Shown here: one piece after another, positions 1-5,375 of the stretch
How the letters are laid out: each line of letters begins with the position of its first letter
How positions within the stretch are numbered: position 1 is the stretch's first letter
Assembly: GCA_017648225.1 (NCBI GenBank)
Contig: JAGCJE010000250.1
Coordinates: forward strand, 1-5,375
DNA from: Kiritimatiellia bacterium
Lineage (GTDB): Bacteria > Verrucomicrobiota > Kiritimatiellia > RFP12 > UBA1067
Reading direction: 5' to 3'
DNA: 5,375 nucleotides
Position numbers and translations under genes: made by a program
The notes under the pieces: generated by a model
What the model saw: only the letters and a program-made list of their open reading frames with translations
What the model was told of the DNA's origin: nothing
Database searches by the model: none

Positions 1-610
1 CTCCGTCGGGAGAATAACCGTGACCGAATTCACAAAGCACCATGCCGTCGCCGACGGACGAAATGCGCCTTAACCCCGTCATTCTCGCGGCAATCCCGTC
101 GCCGTCCTCGTCCGCGTCCGGCTTTTCGCCGTAAACGAACGACGCGGCGCAGAGTCCCGCCGTAACCATGGTTCCGCCTTCGCCCTGCGCGATGATATGA
201 TAACGCACGCCCTCTTTAAGCGGATATGGAAGTTCAAGCGTAACCTCGGAACGGGTGAGCGACGTCACGGCGCCCTTCGTTCTCACGCCTCCCGGAATGT
301 CGAATTCGTTCTTGGACGGTTTCGCGAGCAGAACCTTCGTCGGAGTTACGAACTTCCGGTATGCGTAATTATTGTCGCCGTCGCCGATTATGCGATACGA
401 TTTAGGTTGCGAACGGACATGGGTAACCGAGCTTCCGATCACAATTCGGACAGTCTTCTCGTCCAGCGCGCGCGCGCTGCGTACGCCGTAAACGCGCATG
501 ACATCGCGTTTGATGTCGGGAACATCCGTAAAATCACGGGCTAATGCGGCGCCCGACGACAAAACACCGAACACCAAAGCTCCAATTAAAGAAGAGTACA
601 ATGATTTCAT
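1..610 (-). CDS. Secreted protein of unknown function, N-terminal 203 residues (3' end beyond window)
   Basis: The reading frame is open from an ATG at 610 to the window edge, so the C-terminus is missing. A typical Sec signal peptide is visible: short basic start MKSLY, hydrophobic stretch to about residue 22, and a plausible cleavage at ALA-RD near residue 25. Residues about 30-160 alternate short hydrophobic and polar stretches, as in an Ig-like or other beta-sandwich domain. This is followed by an acidic loop DADEDGDGI (165-173) that fits a DxDxDG calcium-binding loop. I do not recognise the family. The start is supported by a GGAGG Shine-Dalgarno (615-619) four bases upstream, and its ATG overlaps the stop of the preceding glycosidase gene as ATGA, so the two are probably translationally coupled. 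By context it may act on or bind extracellular polysaccharide, but this rests on neighbourhood and a signal peptide only. Confidence 0.8.
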   Translation of the reverse strand, partial: MKSLYSSLIGALVFGVLSSGAALARDFTDVPDIKRDVMRVYGVRSARALDEKTVRIVIGSSVTHVRSQPKSYRIIGDGDNNYAYRKFVTPTKVLLAKPSKNEFDIPGGVRTKGAVTSLTRSEVTLELPYPLKEGVRYHIIAQGEGGTMVTAGLCAASFVYGEKPDADEDGDGIAARMTGLRRISSVGDGMVLCEFGHGYSPDG

Positions 611-2184
611 TTTACCTCCACCTTAAACGGTTTATCAGACAAAACTTTAACGACGGGCTTTTCAGAGGGCGAAGAGCGCTTCTCGCATATAAGCGAAACG
701 ACGTTCCCGTCAGGAAGAGTCAGATTCTCGATTCCGTGCCGCTCGAGGAGTCTCACGCGCCAGACGACCTTCCCCGGAGTGAACTCCATACCGAATACGT
801 CGCGCACGAGCATCGCAATCGGCGTCACACCGGAAAAGCCGACAAAATCGCGGCGGACGCTCTGTCCGTAAAGCTTGCCGTGAGTAACCTTCTCCGGGTC
901 GTAGCTCTCCCAGACAGTCCCCGTATCGGCATACACCTTGGCAACAGCGCAAACATGGCGCATCGCAAGATTGTGAGCATCTTCATATAAACCGCATTCA
1001 GCGAGCCCGCGGACGATCGCCCAGTCGGTGATGCACCAGACTCCGCCGCGCCAGTAATTGCCGCCGTCTCGTTCATAGCCATCCTCGCACTTAGCGAGCG
1101 AGCGCGTACCGCAGGGAGATGCGAATGTCGCGCCGTCAGCAAGCGAGCTAGCGAGACGACGCGCCCTTTCCGGCGGAGCGACGCGCGCAAGAAGCGCCCA
1201 AAAGCCTCCAATATGACGCACGGAAACGCGATTGCCTTCACGGTCCAAATCGTGATAAAGACCGGTAGCCTCGTCCCACATTTTTTCGTTGGCGATTTTC
1301 TCGAGCGCGGCGATCTCATCTTCAAGACTCTTATCCCGAGCGATCCCGGCCAAGTCGGCGATGGCGAGCAGATTTTTCGCGTTGAAGATCTGTTGCATCG
1401 TCACGTCGACGAACGAAATGAATCCGTGATGGAATTCGGCGGAATACCTGGTCGTGTCCATGCGGGGAATATTATCCATCCCGCATCCCCAGCCTGACGA
1501 AAAATAAGTGCCGTCCTTCCATGTGCGGTTTTTGCGCATCCAATCATGATAGGCCATAAGTACAGGATAGACGCGCTTTAACCGCTCCTTATCGCCGCTG
1601 AATCGATACCACTCAAGTTCGGCCCACGCGAAAATATTGCCGCCGACCGAAGAGAGGTCGTTGCGTTCGAACTGGCTTCGCCCGTCGTAGATCCCGAGTT
1701 GCCTCGGAATGAATCCGTCGGGAGTCTGCGCAGCGTAGAAGTTATCGAGCTGCTCGATGAACGGAAACACGTTCGAAGCGTATTGCCCGAACATCGTAAT
1801 GAACGAGCTACCCCAGACAAAGACGCTTTTACCGAACGGGGTATAAACAAAATTCCGTTTGAAATTCGTATTCGCCTCCGGCTTGTGCAGTTTGGCGCCG
1901 ACCATCTCCCACGAATTCGAAAACGCTGCGACCTCATCGGGATGGCCGTCCCATATAGCCTTAGGCACGGCGGTGCGCCATAAATCGGCGGGCGGCAATG
2001 GAAGATTGTCGACGCACTCTGAAATGAATGTATTATCCTTCACTCTCGCGTCGCGAGCATAAGTTCCAAAATAATAATCCTTGCGCGATGCAGGATCTTC
2101 GGCGGCGTTGAGCGGCGAGGCCGTCAGACCTGAAAACACGACGGCGGATATCAGAACGCCATTTATTTTGTTTATGAACACCAC
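607..2184 (-). CDS. Secreted glycoside hydrolase, GH63/GH37-related (MGH1-like) (alpha/alpha)6-barrel
   Basis: A 525-residue protein. After a signal peptide (residues 1-27, cleavage about LNA-AED) comes an (alpha/alpha)6-type catalytic domain. Three motifs match the GH63/GH37 (clan GH-G) pattern. GWGCGMDN (231-238) carries D237, at the position of the family's general acid. NYWRGGVW (376-383) matches the conserved YWRGPVW-type segment. WESYDPE (425-431) carries E426, at the position of the general base. A short beta-rich tail follows about residue 460. Family members are inverting enzymes acting on alpha-glucosides or related sugars; the substrate cannot be read from the sequence. The start chosen is the GTG at 2184, because a strong GGAGGAGGG lies nine bases upstream and yields a normal-length signal peptide. 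An upstream GTG at 2217 overlaps the preceding stop as GTGA but has no ribosome site and would add 11 residues. It lies 29 bases after a TadE-like gene with no terminator between, and overlaps the next secreted-protein gene by four bases. Confidence 0.9.
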   Translation of the reverse strand: MVFINKINGVLISAVVFSGLTASPLNAAEDPASRKDYYFGTYARDARVKDNTFISECVDNLPLPPADLWRTAVPKAIWDGHPDEVAAFSNSWEMVGAKLHKPEANTNFKRNFVYTPFGKSVFVWGSSFITMFGQYASNVFPFIEQLDNFYAAQTPDGFIPRQLGIYDGRSQFERNDLSSVGGNIFAWAELEWYRFSGDKERLKRVYPVLMAYHDWMRKNRTWKDGTYFSSGWGCGMDNIPRMDTTRYSAEFHHGFISFVDVTMQQIFNAKNLLAIADLAGIARDKSLEDEIAALEKIANEKMWDEATGLYHDLDREGNRVSVRHIGGFWALLARVAPPERARRLASSLADGATFASPCGTRSLAKCEDGYERDGGNYWRGGVWCITDWAIVRGLAECGLYEDAHNLAMRHVCAVAKVYADTGTVWESYDPEKVTHGKLYGQSVRRDFVGFSGVTPIAMLVRDVFGMEFTPGKVVWRVRLLERHGIENLTLPDGNVVSLICEKRSSPSEKPVVKVLSDKPFKVEVK

Positions 2185-2193
2185 GAACCGAAG

Positions 2194-2202
2194 CCCTCCT
2201 CC
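2194..2202 (-). promoter_or_regulatory. Strong Shine-Dalgarno deciding the glycosidase start
   Basis: On the minus strand this reads GGAGGAGGG, with nine bases to the GTG at 2184. It is the best ribosome-binding site in the window. It lies inside the longer version of the reading frame that begins at 2217, which argues that the longer version is not the main product. Confidence 0.7.
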
Positions 2203-2213
2203 GGAAGTTAACG

Positions 2214-2540
2214 TCACAGCTGAGGTATTTTCATATTTGGGATATGAACTTCCTCCTTTATTTCAAGTTCGGAAGAACCGAAAATATACTCTGCCGCCAT
2301 CGGAGAGACTGTAACCGTATCGCGCTTCGAAGACGACGAATACGACTCCCCTCCGCCCATAGACGTCATCGCCGAGCGCCCGGCCTCGGCTCTTGTATCG
2401 CGGGAGAAATTCAGCCACGACACGATATAATGAAGAAACGCCAAAAGAGCGACCATGACGAGCGTAATGCAAAACAACCCGATCGCCAGCTCAATAATCG
2501 CCTGAGCGGGACGCAGCTTAAATCGCTTTTCAGTGGCCAT
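2214..2540 (-). CDS. TadE-like pseudopilin (second copy)
   Basis: A 108-residue bitopic protein. A basic N-terminus MATEKRFKLR is followed by PAQAIIE and a hydrophobic helix (about residues 14-43), then a soluble, Ser-rich C-terminal part. The AQAIIE segment fits the TadE/Flp prepilin pattern, with cleavage expected after A12 and Glu (E17) at +5. TadE proteins are minor pseudopilins of the Tad (Flp) pilus system, matured by the prepilin peptidase and embedded in the inner membrane before assembly. The frame stays open upstream to 2627, but the ATG at 2540 has a GGAGG (2549-2553) eight bases upstream and puts the motif at the expected distance from the N-terminus. The gene overlaps the end of the TadG-like gene by 11 bases. 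The soluble part (about 65 residues) is short for TadE. Assignment rests on N-terminus and context, as the C-terminal part is not recognisable. Confidence 0.75.
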   Translation of the reverse strand: MATEKRFKLRPAQAIIELAIGLFCITLVMVALLAFLHYIVSWLNFSRDTRAEAGRSAMTSMGGGESYSSSSKRDTVTVSPMAAEYIFGSSELEIKEEVHIPNMKIPQL

Positions 2541-3948
2541 GGCTCGTACCTCCGTGTCCGCCCGGTCCGCCGCCGACAGGTCTGTGGCAGGTGTGCGAAT
2601 TGAACTTAAGCCAGGTCGACCCCTCACGCCTGAAAGACTCGCGCTCCCAGGTCACTAGCTGGGCGCAATAATAGCAGGAGCTTCCGTAACGCGGCCCGTT
2701 CTCCATATACGCTCCGAGATGATCGCGGATATGCGTAACCCAATCGTAATCGGCCGTCGCCAGATTCGCGCCGCCTACCGCGTCGAGGGCGACAAGTCTC
2801 GTATCGGTGAACGCCGGAACCACGAGCGAATTAAGAGCCGTCACGACTGACGTGCGCCCCTCGAAATCTTCGACGCATCCGAACGGCTTCGCCGCGGCGG
2901 ACCAGTGGAATTTCGAGGTCGATTCAACGGCGACCGTCCGATTCTCACCGACGCAGCGGCATACCGCGGCGCAACCCCGAACATTGTACTCGTCTTTTAT
3001 TTCGCCGACTATAGGGAATTCGTATCCATATTCATCATCGGCAAGCGAAAGCCCGTTGAACCACTGCCTCCAAGACCCCATATCGAAAAAGAACCATGGC
3101 TCTTCCTGATCGGCGAGAAGATGAGACTTTGCGATTTCCTCCTCGGTCAAGGTCTCGTCGGAATAACGCTTTACCAGTTCCATTATCTCTTCGGTTGTAA
3201 ATACCGACTTAAACGCGATTTTCCGGGACACGACGTGAAGCGAAAACACCTCACTGTTATCGAGCGGATTTTCACGCTCTACCGGCAAGGGCGCCCAATC
3301 GGTGTACTTAGAGTAATCATCGAGAAGATTTTTGTTGTTGAAAAAGAACCAGCACCAGTCTTTTCCCGCGATCGCATGATAAAACTGGCGGTTAAGCAGA
3401 AGATGGCCGGATAGCGAGTCGTAAAATTCAAGATTGTCCGGCCCTGTAGCCAACCCCTCGGAAATGACGCTTGAAATCGCGGCCGCGTAAGCTACCCAGG
3501 CGCCTGGGAAAGGTTCGGGATACGGAGCGCCAGCACCGTTGGCGCCCGCACAGTAAACGGTTCTTATATCGTTAACGTGGCGCTGAAGAATCGCGGCGAA
3601 TTCGGGCCGCTCCTCCATTCCGTTCTTCTTCGCCGCCATGTTCGCGAGGCGAAGCGCCTCCACCGGCTCCAAAAGCGCCAAGCGCCGCTGTTCGAGAACG
3701 ATTCTGCGGCACTCGTTCGTCTCATCGCGCGCGGCCGCGACCAGATGCTCGATATTCAGCCGGCCGATTTCATTGAGAATCTGGCCCTGTTTGTTCGCGG
3801 CCGCGATCGCCGCAGCGTCGCCGCCGTGCTGGATTTGCGTCTTCTCGCGCACGGATGTGAAAATGTCGACGTTAAGAAGGACGAAACTCGTCAGAACAAC
3901 GAGAATAAAGACGAGAAGCAATATTATCTGGCCGCTACGCGTACGCAT
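2530..3948 (-). CDS. TadG-like pilus assembly protein, cysteine-rich with His/Gly tail
   Basis: A 472-residue protein. It begins MRTRSGQ followed by one hydrophobic helix (about 7-27), then a conserved-looking stretch around 35-55 (KTQIQHGGDAAAIAAANK), the pattern of the TadG N-terminal domain in Tad (Flp) pilus loci. The rest should lie outside the cytoplasmic membrane. Unlike the four neighbouring pilins, it lacks Glu at +5 (Leu instead), as expected if it is anchored rather than processed. I find no von Willebrand A motif of the kind some TadG proteins carry. Ten cysteines are present (80, 133, 199, 326, 330, 332, 358, 425, 428, 454), including CAAVCRC and CYYC, and the protein ends in a Gly/His tail (459-472, GGPGGHGGTSHGH). 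Disulfides or metal binding are possible but unproven. Its ATG overlaps the preceding TadE-like stop as TGATG, so translation is probably coupled. TadG membership is fairly secure from N-terminus and context; the C-terminal 400 residues are unrecognised. Confidence 0.8.
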   Translation of the reverse strand: MRTRSGQIILLLVFILVVLTSFVLLNVDIFTSVREKTQIQHGGDAAAIAAANKQGQILNEIGRLNIEHLVAAARDETNECRRIVLEQRRLALLEPVEALRLANMAAKKNGMEERPEFAAILQRHVNDIRTVYCAGANGAGAPYPEPFPGAWVAYAAAISSVISEGLATGPDNLEFYDSLSGHLLLNRQFYHAIAGKDWCWFFFNNKNLLDDYSKYTDWAPLPVERENPLDNSEVFSLHVVSRKIAFKSVFTTEEIMELVKRYSDETLTEEEIAKSHLLADQEEPWFFFDMGSWRQWFNGLSLADDEYGYEFPIVGEIKDEYNVRGCAAVCRCVGENRTVAVESTSKFHWSAAAKPFGCVEDFEGRTSVVTALNSLVVPAFTDTRLVALDAVGGANLATADYDWVTHIRDHLGAYMENGPRYGSSCYYCAQLVTWERESFRREGSTWLKFNSHTCHRPVGGGPGGHGGTSHGH

Positions 3949-4418
3949 CAGAACCCCGCATCATGCATATAGAAAGGGAAATGAGATTCAACCTTGGCGT
4001 TACCTTCCACGTCGAATTCCTCGGTCGACATCTCAAGCCGCGCCTCGGCAACGGGGGCTATCCCCATCCCGGATTGGACGTCTATATCCGTAGAATGCCA
4101 ATATTCATATTCAAGTATCGCATTGGCGCGAGGAGGATTTTCGCTCGCAAGATAAATCGGTACGCGCGCCACCTCATCAATTCCCTGACCCTCGGGCCAA
4201 AGACGCTTGCCGGCCACAGGAATAATCGCCGCACGCGCCGACTTCCGGCACATAAAATCGTTGAACCCGACGGCCTTGGCGCGCGCGGCGCGCGCAGCGC
4301 CGTAATCAAGAAGCGTTCTCGCGGCGAGTTTGCGTGAAAGCGTGAACGCGCTCGTGAAAATAAGCATAATCACGAGCACGGCGATCAGCGTCTCGACCAT
4401 GGCTTGGGCGCGCTTCAT
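3948..4418 (-). CDS. TadE-like pseudopilin (first copy)
   Basis: A 156-residue protein starting MKRAQAMVET, with one hydrophobic helix (about 5-28) and a soluble C-terminal domain that would face the periplasm. The short basic leader followed by AQAMVE is the TadE form of the type IVb prepilin signature: cleavage expected after A4, Glu (E9) at +5. The helix is followed by a basic, Ala-rich stretch ending in KAVGF (about 30-52), common after the helix in TadE proteins. One cysteine (C57). The frame could begin at a TTG at 4421, but the adjacent ATG at 4418 is preferred. An AGGGG lies about seven bases upstream. It follows the second Flp pilin gene after 30 bases and overlaps the TadG-like start by one base (TGATG). 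Confidence 0.85.
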   Translation of the reverse strand: MKRAQAMVETLIAVLVIMLIFTSAFTLSRKLAARTLLDYGAARAARAKAVGFNDFMCRKSARAAIIPVAGKRLWPEGQGIDEVARVPIYLASENPPRANAILEYEYWHSTDIDVQSGMGIAPVAEARLEMSTEEFDVEGNAKVESHFPFYMHDAGF

Positions 4419-4448
4419 CAAGGGCCCCTTTTATCCTTAAGAGCTATA

Positions 4449-4607
4449 TTAGTCGTTGCCGGCGTCATCAATCTGCTCGGCGGCGTCTTCGGTTTTATCT
4501 CTAATCTTATCCTTCAAAAGAGTGAACGTGCCGATAAGGGCGATGGCGATCAAGCTGATGATAAGAATATATTCAACCATCGTCTGACCTTTTTTCATCT
4601 TCTTCAT
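4449..4607 (-). CDS. flp: Flp-type (type IVb) major pilin, acidic tail
   Basis: A 52-residue prepilin: MKKMKKG leader, then QTMVEYILII and a hydrophobic helix to about residue 31, then a charged tail rich in Asp/Glu ending DDAGND. G7-Q8 is the expected prepilin-peptidase site. E12 and Y13 are at +5 and +6 of the mature peptide, exactly the Flp Glu-Tyr signature. The size is normal for Flp pilins. Such pilins polymerise into Tad pili used for surface attachment. AAAGGAG (4614-4620) lies six bases before the ATG, an excellent ribosome site, suggesting strong translation. It sits 25 bases after the first Flp-like gene and 30 before the TadE-like gene. By signature, length, ribosome site and charge this looks like the principal subunit. 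Confidence 0.92.
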   Translation of the reverse strand: MKKMKKGQTMVEYILIISLIAIALIGTFTLLKDKIRDKTEDAAEQIDDAGND

Positions 4608-4632
4608 TGTTGTCTCCTTTCAGATCGTTATT

Positions 4633-4788
4633 TTACGGATATTCTGAACTTACATGGCGCTCGGTTCTCACCACGGACGACTTCGTCGCCCTCAGCAGAT
4701 ACGCAAGCGCCCCGACCGCAAGGACAAGGATTGAGAACGTGATTACGTACTCAAGAGCTGTTTGGCCTCTCCTCGCTTTCATTTTCAT
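4633..4788 (-). CDS. flp: Flp-type (type IVb) pilin, first copy, basic tail
   Basis: A 51-residue prepilin: MKMKARRG leader, then QTALEYVITF and a hydrophobic helix to about residue 32, then a short tail with Lys/Arg/His ending SSEYP. G8-Q9 is the expected cleavage site, with E13 and Y14 at +5 and +6. It shares the signature but little else with the downstream Flp pilin, so this is an old duplication or a specialised partner rather than a recent copy. There is no Shine-Dalgarno before the ATG at 4788 or the in-frame ATG at 4782, and a candidate promoter -10 lies within ten bases of the start. The message may therefore be leaderless. It is the first gene of the pilus set. Confidence 0.87.
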   Translation of the reverse strand: MKMKARRGQTALEYVITFSILVLAVGALAYLLRATKSSVVRTERHVSSEYP

Positions 4789-4823
4789 AACACTATATTA
4801 TCACAAAAAATCCAAAAGCACAA
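4789..4823 (-). promoter_or_regulatory. Candidate promoter of the pilus operon
   Basis: On the minus strand, TTGTGC (4818-4823) could serve as -35. The best -10 match is GATAAT (4797-4802, 15-base spacer); TAATAT (4795-4800, 17-base spacer) overlaps it. Either would start transcription at or within a few bases of the first Flp ATG. The -35 match is weak, which suits an activator-dependent promoter. This is an inference from motif matches. Confidence 0.4.
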
Positions 4824-4827
4824 CTCT

Positions 4828-4842
4828 ACTGGAAATTCCAGT
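4828..4842. promoter_or_regulatory. Perfect 15-bp palindrome, candidate operator
   Basis: ACTGGAA-A-TTCCAGT: seven-base arms with a single central base and no mismatches. It lies between the pilus promoter and the divergent tRNA promoter, centred about 45 bases upstream of the likely pilus transcription start. That is where an activator dimer would touch RNA polymerase. It is not followed by a T-run on either strand, so it is not a terminator. The regulator is not identifiable. Confidence 0.4.
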
Positions 4843-4853
4843 TAATTTCGCTA

Positions 4854-4883
4854 TTGAAACCGACCGACAGTTTTTGATATACT
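4854..4883 (+). promoter_or_regulatory. Promoter of the tRNA-Val gene
   Basis: TTGAAA (4854-4859) and TATACT (4878-4883) are separated by 18 bases, each close to the sigma-70 consensus. Transcription would begin near 4890, about ten bases before the mature tRNA 5' end, a usual distance for a tRNA gene. Confidence 0.6.
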
Positions 4884-4900
4884 ATTGTACATACTTTTTC

Positions 4901-4977
4901 GGGCGGTTAGCTCAGTTGGTTAGAGCATCTCGTTTACACCGAGAGGGTCGGGAGTTCGAGTCTCTCACCGCCCACCA
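4901..4977 (+). tRNA. tRNA-Val (anticodon UAC), CCA encoded
   Basis: A complete cloverleaf can be folded. Acceptor stem GGGCGGT/ACCGCCC pairs fully, with discriminator A and an encoded CCA at 4975-4977. The D-arm carries AGCTCAGTTGGTTAGAGC. The anticodon stem is TCTCG/CGAGA around loop TTTACAC, giving anticodon TAC (4935-4937), which reads valine GUA and related codons. The T-arm is GGGAG/CTCTC with one G-U pair around TTCGAGT. It is the only plus-strand gene here. It lies head-to-head with the pilus operon and its 3' end is four bases from the stop of the ATPase gene on the opposite strand. No strong intrinsic terminator follows; only GTTTT comes directly after CCA. Confidence 0.97.
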
Positions 4978-4981
4978 GTTT

Positions 4982-5375
4982 TCACCCCAGCGCTTCTTCC
5001 TGTGAAGCGAGAAATTCACGGGCCATCATGAGCCCGTCAATCGTTTCAAGCCCCCCTACGGCTTCGGCCAGTTCTGATCTTGCGATCGAATATTCCTCCG
5101 GGCCTTTGCGGTGCGTAAAGACAAGCTCAAACTCTCCCGGGAAGTTAAAAAGCGAAACGACCGTCTCGACTAGATTCCCCAACGGCGGCAGATCAATATG
5201 CCCGGCGGAGAACGAATATTCAAGGCGGGTCCCGACGCCCTTCTCGGATTTAAGACTCACGCTCCCGTCGGTCGCGTCGCAAAGCTGCTTGAGAATGGGC
5301 AGCCCTAATCCGACTTTGCGCTTGTCGTGCTTGCCCGCCTCGGTATAAAAAGGATTGAACGCCCTTTTAAGAACA
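4982..5375 (-). CDS. GHKL ATP-binding protein, C-terminal part (5' end beyond window); resembles the ATPase of [FeFe]-hydrogenase clusters
   Basis: About 130 C-terminal residues are visible, in frame from 5374. They contain the end of a HATPase_c fold: an F-box-like FNPFYTE, then KVGLGLPILKQ matching the G2 box of histidine-kinase-type ATPases, then a GVGTRLEYSF strand typical of the domain's end. Beyond it is an extra tail of about 75 residues beginning with GHIDLPPLGNLVETVVSLF. From memory, this SHID/GHID-PPLG-type tail is characteristic of the stand-alone ATP-binding proteins encoded next to HydA/NuoE/NuoF-like electron-bifurcating hydrogenase subunits in anaerobes. That would imply a hydrogenase or redox-regulatory locus to the right of the window, which I cannot see. 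No phospho-acceptor domain can be assessed. Confidence is high for the ATPase fold and moderate for the hydrogenase link. Confidence 0.82.
   Translation of the reverse strand, partial: VLKRAFNPFYTEAGKHDKRKVGLGLPILKQLCDATDGSVSLKSEKGVGTRLEYSFSAGHIDLPPLGNLVETVVSLFNFPGEFELVFTHRKGPEEYSIARSELAEAVGGLETIDGLMMAREFLASQEEALG

Noticed and set aside
464..479. CG-repeat palindrome CAGCGCGCGCGCGCTG
   Set aside because: Lies inside coding sequence and simply encodes part of an Arg/Ser/Ala stretch; no T-run or regulatory position.
825..1325. Minus-strand 166-codon frame inside the glycosidase gene
   Set aside because: A shifted shadow of the glycosidase, with Arg/Ser/Ala-rich composition typical of out-of-frame translation.
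2905..3414. Plus-strand 169-codon open frame
   Set aside because: Antisense to the TadG-like gene, whose N-terminal domain and coupled start are convincing; GC-rich codon use creates long shadow frames.
4278..4304. GCGC-rich repeat tract
   Set aside because: Encodes the Ala/Arg-rich segment after the TadE helix; low complexity explained by codon use.
4977..4995. Possible terminator or attachment site at the tRNA 3' end
   Set aside because: Only GTTTT follows the CCA with no additional hairpin. There is no second copy of the tRNA end and no integrase in the window, so neither a terminator nor an att site is supported.
4607..5005. Plus-strand 132-codon open frame
   Set aside because: It runs through the tRNA gene and antisense to a pilin gene with a clear signature; no ribosome site or recognisable protein.

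Overview
The window is a compact, moderately GC-rich bacterial region (not a phage, plasmid or insertion element). Almost all of it is coding, on the minus strand. A Tad/Flp-type pilus gene set, a secreted (alpha/alpha)6-barrel glycosidase and an ATPase of a kind usually found beside [FeFe]-hydrogenase genes suggest an anaerobic, polysaccharide-using bacterium. My best guess is a PVC-type lineage such as Kiritimatiellota or Lentisphaerota, but no gene here is diagnostic and the assignment is inference.

Layout from the right (minus-strand upstream) end: (1) 5375-4982, the C-terminal end of a GHKL/histidine-kinase-like ATP-binding protein. (2) 4901-4977, tRNA-Val(UAC) on the plus strand, converging on that gene with four bases between them. 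(3) About 4789-4900, a short AT-rich divergent control region. It has a good plus-strand promoter for the tRNA, a weaker minus-strand promoter for the pilus genes, and a perfect 15-bp palindrome between them. (4) 4788-2214, five consecutive genes for small or bitopic pilus proteins: two Flp major-pilin-like peptides (51 and 52 aa), a TadE-like pseudopilin, a TadG-like protein and a second TadE-like pseudopilin. (5) 2184-607, a secreted glycoside hydrolase related to GH63/GH37 (MGH1-like). (6) 610-1, the N-terminal 203 residues of another secreted protein, cut by the window edge.

The seven genes from 4788 down to 1 are packed with gaps of at most 30 bases or with start/stop overlaps (TGATG at 3946-3950, 11 bp at 2530-2540, ATGA at 607-610). 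I see no terminator between them, so a single transcript is likely. The five pilus proteins share an N-terminal signature: a basic residue or proline, then Gly or Ala, then Gln and a hydrophobic helix. In four of the five, Glu sits at +5 of the expected prepilin-peptidase cleavage point. None of the secretion machinery (TadA ATPase, TadB/C platform, RcpA secretin, prepilin peptidase) is in the window, so it must be elsewhere. The arrangement suggests surface pili co-expressed with secreted carbohydrate-active proteins.
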